From positions 13,801,611 to 13,865,610 of the forward strand of contig CM030716.1 of NCBI GenBank assembly GCA_017979445.1: a DNA stretch of 64,000 nucleotides, given 5' to 3'. The notes below the pieces were generated by a model. The model searched no databases. It was not told the origin of the DNA and saw only the letters and a program-made list of their open reading frames with translations. The translations under genes were made by a program, and so were the position numbers. Source of the stretch: Akebia trifoliata (Eukaryota > Streptophyta > Magnoliopsida > Ranunculales > Lardizabalaceae). Shown here in pieces: positions 34,101 through 46,100 of this stretch; positions within the stretch are counted from its first letter, which is position 1, and each line of letters opens with the position of its first letter.

Positions 34101-37100
34101 CATGCTTCATAATTAAATAGAGACTCATGACTCAAACTAGGAATTAAATTGCGTAAAATCCGATAAGATGGATTCGTATTTCGTTCAGGAACGCCATTTT
34201 GTTGAGGTGTGTGTATACATGACAATTGATGGATAATGCCAAGAGAACGAAGATAAATACTAAAATCACCAAGAAAGTATTCTTTAGCATTAACAGATTG
34301 TAAAACACAAATTGGCAAACCAAATTGAGTTCGTATTTCCATATGAAAGGCATTAAAAATAGTAAACAATTCATAATGATCTTTCATCAGAAAGAACCAA
34401 GCCATTCTTGAAAAATCATCCACAAATGTAACAAAATACTTAAAACCAAGATGTGATGTAATTCTTATTGGACCCCAAACATTTGAATGAATTAAATGAA
34501 AAGGACTAGACGCTTTACTACTAATATTAGATGGAAAAGAAACACGATGATGTTTACTTAAAAGATATGTTTCATAATTAAATAGAGACTCATGACTCAA
34601 ATTAGAAATTAAATTGCGTAAAACCCGATAAGATGGATGATTGAGCCGACAATGCCACTAAAAAGAGCTAGTAGATGAATTAAGTGCTGAACTGGCAGAA
34701 GCATGATGCATATAATAGAGGCCATCTACTTTTGCCCGCTACCAATCGTCTTCCTCGACTTTAGATCCTGAAAAATACAACGATCGGGAAAGAAAGTTAC
34801 TGAGCTTTGTAATTTCTTTGTTAGTAGACTAACAAATAAAAGGCTAAAAGGAAATTTGGGGACACAAAAAATAGAAGACAGAGAAATATAAGGATGAGGT
34901 TGAGTTGTACCCAACCACTTTAGAAAATGAACCATCTACTAGTTTCACACTTTGATAAGTAGAAGAACGAAAAGAAGACAACAAACTAGAATTACCTATC
35001 ATATGACTTGATGCACTAGAGTTAATGATCCAACGACCAGATGTGGAAAGTAAACAAGTGGATGCCATATCTGTCTAGGTTAAAGTAGTAGTAGAGGAGG
35101 AAGCTTTGGACTGAGAAGATCTAGCAATGAGTCTATCATATTCTTCCTCGGAAAGAATGACTCCTTTTCCATAATCTGATCAGAAGGAGTAGGAGTAGGT
35201 GCTTGATATGCATCCTGAACCAATGATGAAGCATGATAGGCAGTGGGCCTACCATGTAAATCCCAACAACAGTCTAATGTGTGACCATCAAGGCCACAGT
35301 GGGTGCACTTACGAGTTCCATGGCCTCCCTCTGAATCTCCACCACCCCCTCGACAGCCACGATTACCATGACCACGGCCTCCGCGATCTCCAGGAACCAC
35401 TAAAGCTGAACGATCACCACCATCACTATTGCTATCTGATAACATGGCTCTCTGAAGTCGGGAAAAAACATCAGCAAGAGATGGGAGGTCTTGGCTACCC
35501 AAGATTTGAGATCTAAGAGTCTCATACTCTGTCCTGAGTGAGGATAACAACCTAATTACATCCATATCCTCCCTTTGTTTCAGCATTTTCTGAATATTAC
35601 TAGTAATTGGCTGATACTGATTTAATTCCTCACGTACATGCATCATGGTTGCAAAAATCTGCTCGAGTGTCTTGTCATCTTGTTGTAGAGAAAAATAATC
35701 TTGTGCGAGTTCATAAATCCGAGTGATATTATTAGATCTCGAGTACAGATTCTTCACACGTTCCCATATCTCCTTAGCAGTGTCCAAGAACATAACACTA
35801 ACGCTGTGTTTGGATTGAGAGAAATGGAGAGCAGAGAAGAGAAGAGAAAATAAATGAGTTCCTCTCCATTTCTCTTGTTTGGATTGTTGAGTGGGGAGAG
35901 AAGAGGAGAGAAAACATTTTAAAATATTTTATTTCCAACTCTACCCCTAGATCTCTTTTAAGATATTTTAAAATTCCAAAATTATCCCCAATTCTCTCTT
36001 GCCAATCCAAACATGTTGGAGAGAAATTGAGTTTCTCTTCTCTTCTCTTCTCTTAATGAGTTTCTCTTCTCTCCACTTCCCTCAATCCAAACACAGGCTA
36101 ATGTGTGGCTCCATATTGTTCCACATCCACGTCACAATCTGAGCATCTTCTTGCTCCCATGCCTTAATCATAGTAGGGTCATTAGAATTAGGCTTGTCCC
36201 TGATCAAGTGGCTGCGTTTCTCTTTTGTTTTTAGAAATATCATTGTATGTAATTGCTTCCATTGAGTCTAATGGAAGTCATCTGAACCCTTACATAGTCT
36301 TGAAAAATCCCCATAATTGTTTTCTGCTTCATAAATCAATAACGAAAAACATAATAAAACTTTTCTACAATTTTGCGGTGTTCGGATTCAAGGGTTTTCA
36401 AATACCTTTCTTTATCGATTTTCTATTAGTAGAAAATCAATCCGATGAAAATTCCATACAATCGAGACTGGTGAAAAATCTCCAAAATACTCATTGAGGA
36501 AAATCTCTCTAGTGAAATTGTTAAGCCCAAAAATACACATATAACAACTACCACCTTCAACTACACAAAAAAAGCCACGAAACTTACCCACAACAACATC
36601 AAACAACTAAAATCCTTCTGTGACTTGATCAAATAATGGCATATACGCACCCACGAGCAAAAAATGATCCTCTACATAGAGGATTTAAAATCCCAACGAA
36701 GTTGTAAGCTTGAATCAGATCAAGAAAATCTGATTTTCCAAAATCAAGAGGAAACATAGAAGAAAAGATAACAAAAATAGAGGAAAACTCAAACCCATAT
36801 TTCATGATGTGCTCTGATACCATGTAGAATAAGAGTTTGAGGAGAGAAGAGAAGAGAAGAATGGAGAGAACGTGGGAGGAGTCAAAGTGACTCCATCCCT
36901 AACCATCAGCCCATATATATATAAATATATTAAGTCTAACATAAAATGAAGATACATGTATACCCCTACTACTAATAATTAAATACTCCTAACAGCCTTA
37001 ATAAATGAGAAGCCCCATTGCGCCCAAATTTCGAAGAAGGTTCTAATTGAGCCAGGAAAGCACCCATAAACCCCGAACAAGGATAGGAAGTGATTTCAAA

Positions 37101-40100
37101 TCTGTTTTGCATACCGACAGTGACGTAGGACACGACTTGAAGATTCCCCATTCACTTTGCATAAACTACAAAAGTTTGTGCCACCATGTTGTTTAGTGTT
37201 TCTTGAGTTTTGTTATTCATATAATTACATTTTATTATTCCTGCAATATTACAGAGACCATATCTATGCCCAAATAATACAAGAGTTGCATCATATTGGG
37301 AAAACTGCAGGGCATTCAATATCTATTGTATGCCCATTTGTCTATTATCTAACTGTAGAAGAATCCGGAAATCTGATCTCATAGAATCAAGAAAATAGGA
37401 TATTCTTCTTGATTATTCTTGATTACTCTTAACTTTCTAGAATATTCTTGTAATGTTCTACAATAGGATAGTTGGTTTATTATTCTAGAATATTCTTGAA
37501 GTTCTAGATTATTCTTGTAATAGGATAGTTGGTCTATAAATACCACTATTGGGGCATTTGTAATGATCATCCAAGAATTCTCAATAAATTCAATTTTTCT
37601 ACATGGTATCAGAGCACTAGGTTCTGATCTAGGGATTACCTATGGCGAGTCAAAATCCGTGGAAGACGGTTTTAACCGGTGCGACTAGTAAGGACTCAGT
37701 GGTGTCAGGGGAAAGCACCACAAGTCCGAACCTGAACTCCTCCATCTCATTTAGTGGTTCAGAAGGGTCCACGAATTCGTTCCAATTAAATATCTACCGT
37801 CTAAATGGAAAAAACTACACGGAATGGTCGCAAATCGTTCGTTTGATTTTGGAAGGTAAGGGGAAGCTTGGATATCTGACAGGAGAAGTGACAAAACCTG
37901 CTGATGTAGATTCGACTCTCAAGACCTGGAAATCAGAAAATTCTTTGATTATTGCGTGGTTAGTGAACTCAATGGAACCCGCAATTGGCAAGCCCTTCAT
38001 GTTCCTGCCGACGGCCAAAGATGTTTGGGAAGCAGTCAGGAATACGTATTCCGATCTAGAAAATTCTTCGCAAATTTTTGGTTTAAAATCCAAACTTTGG
38101 CACGCGAAACAGGGTGACCGAGATGTAACCTCCTACTACAACGAGTTGATGACATTGTGGCAGGAGTTAGACCTCTGTTATGATGATGTCTGGGAGTGTG
38201 CGAATGATAGTGTCCGGTTCATGAAACGACAGGAGAATGATCGTGTATTTATGTTCTTAGCAGGACTTAACAAAGAATTAGACGAGGTGCGGGGCCGAAT
38301 TTTAGGGAAAACTCCTCTGCCAACAATTCGTGAGGCCTTCTCAGATGTTCGAGAGAGAAGAAGCACGGCAGAGTGTGATGCTTAACAACAAATCGGTTCC
38401 TAGTACTGCTAACTCGGAAGTAGAAAGTTCTGCCTTTGTAACTCGAGATTTTCAGGAGGAGGTGAAGAAGGATGGTAAGCGTTCTGAACGGCCGTGGTGC
38501 GATCACTGCAAACGTCCGTGGCACACACGGGAAACCTGTTGGAAAATTCATGGCAAGCCTCAAAACTGGAAGAAGTCTGGTGGAGCGGGGCGTGCACTTT
38601 AGGCCAGTGTCTCGGATCAAGAGCAGCAGTCTTCTTCAAATTCGTTTCCTTTCACCAAGGAGCAGATAGACCAACTGTACAAGATTCTTGAGTCTCAGAA
38701 AAATCCTACTTGTTCTTTGGCTCAAAAAGGTAATTACCTGAAAATAGCTCTCATTGGTGTCAACCCTGATCGCACCTGGATTATCGATTCAGGTGCAACC
38801 GATCATATGACAGGGTTGTCAAATCTTTTTTCTTCGTATAATCCTTGTGCAGGTAATCAGAAAATTAAGATTGCAGATGGCTCTCTTTCAGCCATTGCAG
38901 GAAAAGGTTCTATTATAGTATCTCCATCACTCACTCTTCACGATGTTCTTCACGTTCCCAAACTTTCCTGTAATCTTTTGTCTGTCAGCAAGCTAGCCCG
39001 TGATCAAAATTGTCAAACTAATTTTTTCCAACTCATTGTGTGTTCCAGGATTTGACCTCGGGGAGGATGATTGGCAGTGCTAAACAGAGTGGAGGACTCT
39101 ATTTCTTGATGATGGATCTGAATCGAGGCGACAATCTCAACAAATAAGTTCCTGCTTTGAATCTATTTCTGTTTCCAATAATAATATTATGTTATGGCAT
39201 TTAAGATTAGGTCATCCAAGTTTCAAATATTTAAAAACATTTATTTCCTAAGTTGTTTGGCAATAAAGATCCATCTATATTTCATGTGTTGTGAAATATG
39301 TGAATTTGCAAAACACCACCGTACATCTTTTCCTTCACAACCATATAAACCATCAAAACCTTTCACTATTATTCACAGTGATGTTTGGGTCCTAATAAGA
39401 TAAGTACACCTTCTAGCAAGAGATGGTTCATCACATTTACGGATGATCATACTCGACTCTGCTGGGTGTATTTATTGAAAGAAAAATCAGAGGCCGAACG
39501 CGTTTTTAAAAATTTTTACAATATGGTGCAGACTCAATTTCAAACTAACATACAGTTTTCAGGAGTGATAATGGGAAAGAGTATTTTAACACGACCTTGG
39601 GAAATTTTTTTCTTGAAAAAGGAATAATTCATCACAGTTCTTGCATCGATACACCCCAACAGAATGGTGTTGCAGAAAGAAAAAATAAACATCTGTTGGA
39701 GGTGGCTCGTGCATTACTTTTTACAACTAAAGTTCCCAAGTATCTATGGGGAGAGGCTGTTTTAACTGCTGCGTACTTAATAAACAGAATGCCCTCCAAA
39801 GTTTTACAATTTCGAACTCCTTTCCAAGTTTTCACAAATTGTTTTCCAACTACTAGACTTTCTGCTGATCTACCTCTAAAAATATTTGGTTGTACGGTTT
39901 TTGTTCATGAACATCGAAAAATTGGAAAACTTGAGCCCAGAGCTATAAAATGTGTCTTCATTGGTTACTCCCCAACTCAGAAAGGCTATAAATGTTTTGA
40001 CCCGATATCGAAAAAATGTTTTGTCACAATGGATGTTAATTTTTTGAAAAAAAACAACCATATTTTAAGGATATTCATCTTCAGGGGGAGATTTTTAAGG

Positions 40101-43100
40101 AAGATTCAGATTTTAACTCGGGCAATGTTTTTCTCTAAGATGATGTGTTTCTCTTGCAAGAATCTGAGTCTAGTATCTTTGCACCTACAGTAAATGGCCA
40201 AGATTCATTCCTTGAAAATCCTCCTATTATGAGTGATGTTTCCCCTGAGTCTAGACCTACATTTGAAAAACAATTTAAAAATCAGAATTCTGAACAACAA
40301 ATTTTGGAAACCGAAAATAAGGAACAACCTACTATAATGTCACAACATGATAATAGATTCAAGGATGGTGACCGAACTTGGAAAGGGATTGTTTACTTGA
40401 AGAAGAATCATAAGAAAAAGAAAGACGAATTGACTCTACAGCACAGCCATGATTCTGAACCAAGGACGAATCAACAATCTGAGTCTGTTACAGGTAATTC
40501 TCTTTCTCTTTCCAACAGTCAGTCTAAGCCTTCTGATTTAGACATTCCTATAGCTCTTCGTAAAGGGGTTAGATCTTATACTAGTCATCCACTGTCTAAA
40601 TTTGTATCATACTCGAAATTGTCATCATCTCTTGCTGCTTTTACCTCTCAATTGTCCAGTGTAGAAATTCCTAATAGTATACAGGAGGCTCTAAAGGTTC
40701 CAAAGTGGAAGGAAGCAGTACTTGAAGAGATGAAAGCTCTTGAGAAGAACAATACTTGGAGTGTTGAGGCATTGCCAGCTGGGAAGACCACTGTGGGTTG
40801 TAAATGGGTCTTCACTGTGAAGTACAACTCTGATGGTTCAGTGGAAAGATACAAGGCTAGGTTGGTGGCAAAGGGATTCACCCAGACATATGGCATTGAT
40901 TATTCTGAGACTTTTGCTCCTGTTGCAAAATTAAACACGGTGAGAGTACTTTTATCTATTGCTGCTAATCTGGACTAGCCCTTGCAACAACTAGATGTGA
41001 AGAATGCCTTCCTCAATGGTGACTTGGAGGAAGAAGTGTACATAGATAGTCCGCCGGGCTTTGAGGAGAAGTTTGGCTCAAGAATATGCAAACTAAAAAA
41101 GTCCCTGTATGGTCTCAAACAGTCTCCAAGGGCTTGGTTTGAGAAGTTCACACAGTCTGTCAAAAAACAAGGATATTCTCAAGGACAAGCTGATCATACC
41201 TTGTTTTTCAAGTTTTCTCATGAAGGAAAGGTTGCTGTGCTAATAGTTTATGTTGATGATATTATTCTCACAGGTGATGATGTGATCGAAATAGAGAGAT
41301 TGAAGAAGAGCCTTGCTTTAGAATTCGAAATCAAGGATTTGGGAGCACTAAGATATTTCCTTGGCATGGAAGTTGCTCGTTCAAGGAAAGGAATCGTTGT
41401 CTCTCAACGAAAGTATATTCTTGATCTTTTGAAGGAAACCGGGTTAAGCGGTTGCAGACCGGCTGAGACTCCCATGGATCCCAATGTAAAGCTTTGGGAA
41501 GAGGGAAGTGTTCCTGTTGATACTGGTAGATACCAGAGATTGGTTGGAAAACTAATCTATTTATCTCATACTCGACCGGATATTGCCTTCTCTGTCAGTG
41601 TTATTAGTCAATTTATGCACGCACCTTATGAAGAACACCTCGAGGCGGTCTACCGAATTTTGAGATATTTAAAGTCTACTCCTAGAAAATGTCTGTTTTT
41701 CAAAAAGACAAATCAAAGGAGTGTTGAGGTATTTACTGATGCAAATTGGGCAGGTTCAGTGAATGACAGGAGATCTACTTCAGAGTATTGCACCTTTTTG
41801 TGGGGAAACTTGGTTACCTGGCGAAGCAAGAAGCAAAATGTTGTTGCGAGAAGTAGCGTAGAGGCTGAGTTTAGAGCAATGGCTCAAGGGATCTGTGAGG
41901 TATTGTGGATATACAGAATCCTCGAAGAACTCAAGATGATTGTGGAACTTCCTCTGAAGCTGTACTGCGACAATAAGGCTGCAATAAGTATTGCTCACAA
42001 TCCTGTCCAGCATGATAGGACGAAGCACATTGAGATTGATCGACATTTCATTAAGGAAAAAATTGAAGCTGGAACTGTTTGCTTGCCGTTTGTGCCTTCT
42101 AGTCAGCAAACAGCCGACATCTTGACTAAGGGGCTTGCTAGACTTAACTTTGAACATCTGATAAGCAAGTTGGGCATGATTGACATCTATGCACCAACTT
42201 GAGGGGGAGTGTAGAAGAATCCGGAAATCTGATCTCATAGAATCAAGAAAATAGGATATTCTTCTTGATTATTCTTGATTACTCTTAACTTTCTAGAATA
42301 TTCTTGTAATGTTCTACAATAGGATAGTTGGTTTATTATTCTAGAATATTCTTGAAGTTCTAGATTATTCTTGTAATAGGATAGTTGGTCTATAAATACC
42401 ACTATTGGGGCATTTGTAATGATCATCCAAGAATTCTCAATAAATTCAATTTTTCTACACTAACATTGTTTGTATTTTGATATCCATGCATAAGTGTTAT
42501 CTTTGTATCCATATTATGTTACTTGTTGTACCCTAGTAGTTTTTAAGGTATTAAATAATAAAGCTTTTATTTATTTATTTTTCTGATTTCTCTCTTGATA
42601 TTGATATTCAGTTGGCTTTGGCAGCTATGTTCCACGTGACCGGTTTCAAGAAATGTGCAAAACCTTACGAGTGTTAAATGCTGTGCGCAACTATGAGATT
42701 GGTATTCCTCTTAGCATTCAGCAATACAAGGTCACCAATACAATAAGAATTACTGTTTATTTTGCATAATTATATTCATGTAATCGTTTTGCTGTAATTA
42801 TACCAATATATCCTTGTCCATTTCAGTTGCTTACTGCACCTGTTCTAATTGGTCGTCTGATTAATGCCCACCAACACCTTGTTGCACTGCATGTGTCGGA
42901 ATACCTTGGCTTGAACAAAGTAAGTTTTCTCTTATTGATCTTAATATGATACAAGTTACAAATATTATTTTGTTGGTGAATAATATTTTTATATTTCTGT
43001 TTTCCCCCATTGGTATCTCTTTTATTTTTATTTTGTAGCTATCACTGTTGTGATTTTTCTCAGAATCTCATTTTTGGGCTCCTTTGGGAGCATAAGCCTG

Positions 43101-46100
43101 CCTAATTGAGTCGCGAAGAAATGCTCATTAATTCTTAGTGCTGTTTCATTCACTCTTCTCAAAGGGCTGCTCTTGGAATTCTACCATTTCTATTTCAGTT
43201 ATCTATAATTTACTCAACTTTTCTTATCTCTTCTTACTGCTCCATACTTTTGAGTGGAAAAGGGTTACTGCTAAGAAAAAGTTCTAAATACATCTTGAAT
43301 GGAGACAGTTTGGTGCCCATAATCTAGAATGAAATGGTTCAAAGTGGAAAAAAAAAACATTTTTTTAAATCTTATTGCCATTTTTGGAAGAAGATGCAAT
43401 ACCATCTCCCTTGTCATAGTTGATTGTGCGGTTGTTGAGGAGGATGAAAAGATTAGAGAGTTGTGATAGTGTTTTAGGCAACCCTTTGTTCTGATTCAAG
43501 GTATTAAAATTAAAAGGATACTGAAAATACAAGCATTGGGGTGATGGGCTCCTTGTTGTTGCCTACCTCACTTTGGGGATTATGTCAAACTATATGCCTC
43601 ATTGTACCTAGGTACAATTTATGGTGGGAAACAACCACAATATTGAGTATTTTGAGTGCCCAATGATGGGGACGTTAATAGGTATTCATCAACAACAGTA
43701 GGTCTTGGAGTAATAGAGTGGGCACCACAGCATCATGTCATGGGCCCAACACTGTTATTAGATGGGGTACCAAGGCTCTCAAAGTTTGGTCATGACAAAG
43801 CCCATGGGAATAGACGGCCTGTGTGGATGTGATCTTTCCATGTTTCATATAGTCATGTCTATTGCTATAATCCACCCATTGTGAAGTTATTTGGTCATTA
43901 TAATTGTTTTCATGTGTTGTTTTAGTTTTTTTTTTTTTTTGAGCTGTTATGCTCTTAGATACCTACATCGTCTGTTACAAAATGCTTTGCACTTCCATTT
44001 TTGTACTCCATATTGTTGTTTGTATGGCTTTGTGATGCCTTACAAGTGTTAATTCTTTTTTAATACCATTTTAATAAAAATGTATGGTATCCACATTGGG
44101 TTGAAAGTTTATTGTTGGACTGAAAATATTATCTTGACAGCTTAAGTTAGTACCTTGCTCTGAACCTAGTTACTCCATCATAACTAGGATGGACTAACTT
44201 TTTTTTCTTGGGAATCTTGATATTGGTTGGAGAGGCCATTTGAGAGCTTTTCAAACAGAAGCCTGACAAGGTTTTGGGGCTTTGACGCCTGACAGATTTA
44301 AGCCTGCCAGGTGCCTGTTTTTTTTTTTCTGTCTACCCCTTACCGAGTCTGCCAAGCTCGTTCTTTGGTTCCGAACCTGGTTCCTTATAATCCTTATCAT
44401 TCCGTTTTCCTCTAAAAACACATTCTTGTTGGACCCTCCTATGTCCCTCCACCTGGTAGTGGCATGAGATACTATGCCCCTCCTAAGTAGTCCACCTGGC
44501 ACAAAGATGGATACCATGTTATCATCTCTATTCTTGAGCCCTTCCAGCTCTGGTTCACAAACAGGCACGAAGTGGGTTCAGATATCCACAAAGGGCCACA
44601 TATCATGAGGAATCCAGGGAAGCCACCTCCTGCTATTAGAAAGCAAATGTCACTGAGGAAAGACTCCTCCCAGAGTTTATGGGGAAAAAATATTCTCATT
44701 TTGGGTTCGACTGGGGTTTAGATGGAATCCCAAATGAGAGTTAGTGATGGGGCTTCTTGTGATATTGGTCTAGAGTGATTTTGCCACACAAATACTTCTT
44801 CGGTACTTACCAACGAAAATAAAACTGAAAGATTATTTTTACCATTTATAATAAAAACTGGAAAAACTAGTGATATCACATTAAGGTCATTGATGTGTTA
44901 TTGCTTGGTTGTGTAGACCCATGTTAAGAGCACCAAAGGTGGTGTGGAGTGTCTCGAGACAGAATTTTTTTTGCTTGGCGAATTGACCACCTTTCTTTCT
45001 TTCTTGTTTTTTTTCTTCCAATAAATTCTCTATTTATCAAAATAAAACTTTGTAGCCTTTGTCTCTATTGTCATTGATGATAATGTACTCCTGGAGGTTT
45101 CAAAGAAACCCATTTTCTTCATATTTGTTCAATATGGGAAAGTTGCATAATTTTCCTTTATTGATTTTGGATAGGAGGTGGTGATAATGCACTGGGCCTG
45201 TGCTAAGATAACAGCATCACTAGTCATTCATGATGCCGCCCTCCTTGAAATCTTACTTGATAAGGTGTGTGGTTCCCTTTATACTAACTGGAAAATTCTT
45301 TATGGTTCTTATTCCAAATTATTCACACAACTTCTGAAAGAATGTTTTCTGCGTTTCAGCTGAAATTATGCAAAGGCATATCTTATGCAGCAGTTGCTGC
45401 TCATGCAGATAACAGTGGCCGCCGTAAGTTAGCTGCAATGCTTGTGGAACATGAACCACGTTACTCCAAACAGGTTTTTTTCCTTGTTGAATGGTCTAAC
45501 ATAAAAAAAAATTGTCCTTTCTTTACTCATATTTCTTCATTGAGTCTTCTTTAATTCATTGGTAACTTTGATAAAGAATTAAAATATAGTAACTGTACTC
45601 TTTTTATATCAGGTTCCTCTCTTGTTAAGCATAGGAGAGGAAGACACAGCTTTGATGAAGGCAACTGAAAGTGGTGATACTGATCTTGTTTATCTTGCCC
45701 TCTTCCATATCTGGCAGAAGGTATTGCCTATAGTGAAGTTCATTGTTTCTTTTCATATTTCCATCTTTGACGTAGCGGAAGCGTGTGAATCAATAGATTT
45801 AATTGATAATCAAGCAATAACTTTGAAGAAGATAAAGCAAAGAGTTAGACATTAAGCAAATAAGAGAGAATATAAAGTTTGCAAAAGATGATTGAGTTGA
45901 ATTAAAATCCGTTTTTGAAACTCCTTGTATAGATAACTCCATCAAAACAACTTAGAAACCTTATAAAATACTAAAAATTATTTTTTTAATATATCTATAA
46001 CATAATAACAACTTCCTAAACCTATTATAACTCAATTTTGACACTTATAAGCACATCTAATTATAGCCTGAACAAGAAATTTGAGTTTATACAAAAAATA

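Larger units (their letters stand above)
31472..36200 (-). pseudogene. Decayed Copia gag-pol polyprotein, minus strand
   Basis: Pieces in order on the minus strand: gag with zinc knuckle (35793-35080; [14 protein letters not shown]), a protease site turned into [11 protein letters not shown] where WIIDSGA is expected (about 35040), integrase (34620-33587; [11 protein letters not shown]), and reverse transcriptase (33000-31920; [41 protein letters not shown]). RNase H remnants follow (31666-31472; [14 protein letters not shown]). Frames are broken repeatedly, the integrase has a 465-bp tandem duplication, and a MITE splits gag. The lost Asp of the protease means this copy is not functional. 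Confidence 0.9.
31294..36994 (-). mobile_element. Copia element, minus strand, with GCCTT target duplication
   Basis: On the minus strand: 5' LTR 36994-36823, methionine-tRNA-type PBS TGGTATCAGAGCA (36822-36810), a decayed gag-pol, a PPT with GAGGGGGAA (about 31473-31465) and the 3' LTR 31464-31294. GCCTT flanks both ends (31289-31293 and 36995-36999). The LTRs (172 and 171 bp) differ at many positions, so the insertion is older than the Copia at 37354-42459. It sits inside a LINE and carries a MITE in its gag. Confidence 0.92.
30951..37185 (-). mobile_element. 5'-truncated LINE, split by a Copia element, with a 19-20 bp target duplication
   Basis: The minus strand of 37185-36995 and 31293-30951 reads as one LINE end of about 530 bp. 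It has zinc-binding-type pieces ([22 protein letters not shown], then after the insertion [17 protein letters not shown]). Flanking copies ATGTTGTTTTAGTGTTTCTT (30931-30950) and ATGTTGTTTAGTGTTTCTT (37186-37204) differ only by one T and are the target-site duplication. The Copia element at 31294-36994 interrupts it. Confidence 0.78.
37354..42459 (+). mobile_element. Young Copia element, plus strand, with CTAAC target duplication
   Basis: LTRs 37354-37603 and 42210-42459 are 250 bp each and read as identical. The PBS TGGTATCAGAGCA is at 37604-37616 and the PPT GAGGGGGAG at 42201-42209. CTAAC flanks both ends (37349-37353 and 42460-42464). The LTR holds a TATA box (TATAAATA, 37535-37542). The internal polyprotein is broken by frameshifts and stops although the LTRs look new. 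The element lies in VPS16 intron 3 in the same orientation as the gene and ends 165 bp before exon 4. Confidence 0.95.

Noticed and set aside
35199..35516. Plus-strand frame of 105 residues rich in His
   Set aside because: Antisense shadow of the Copia gag zinc-knuckle and glycine-rich region on the minus strand.
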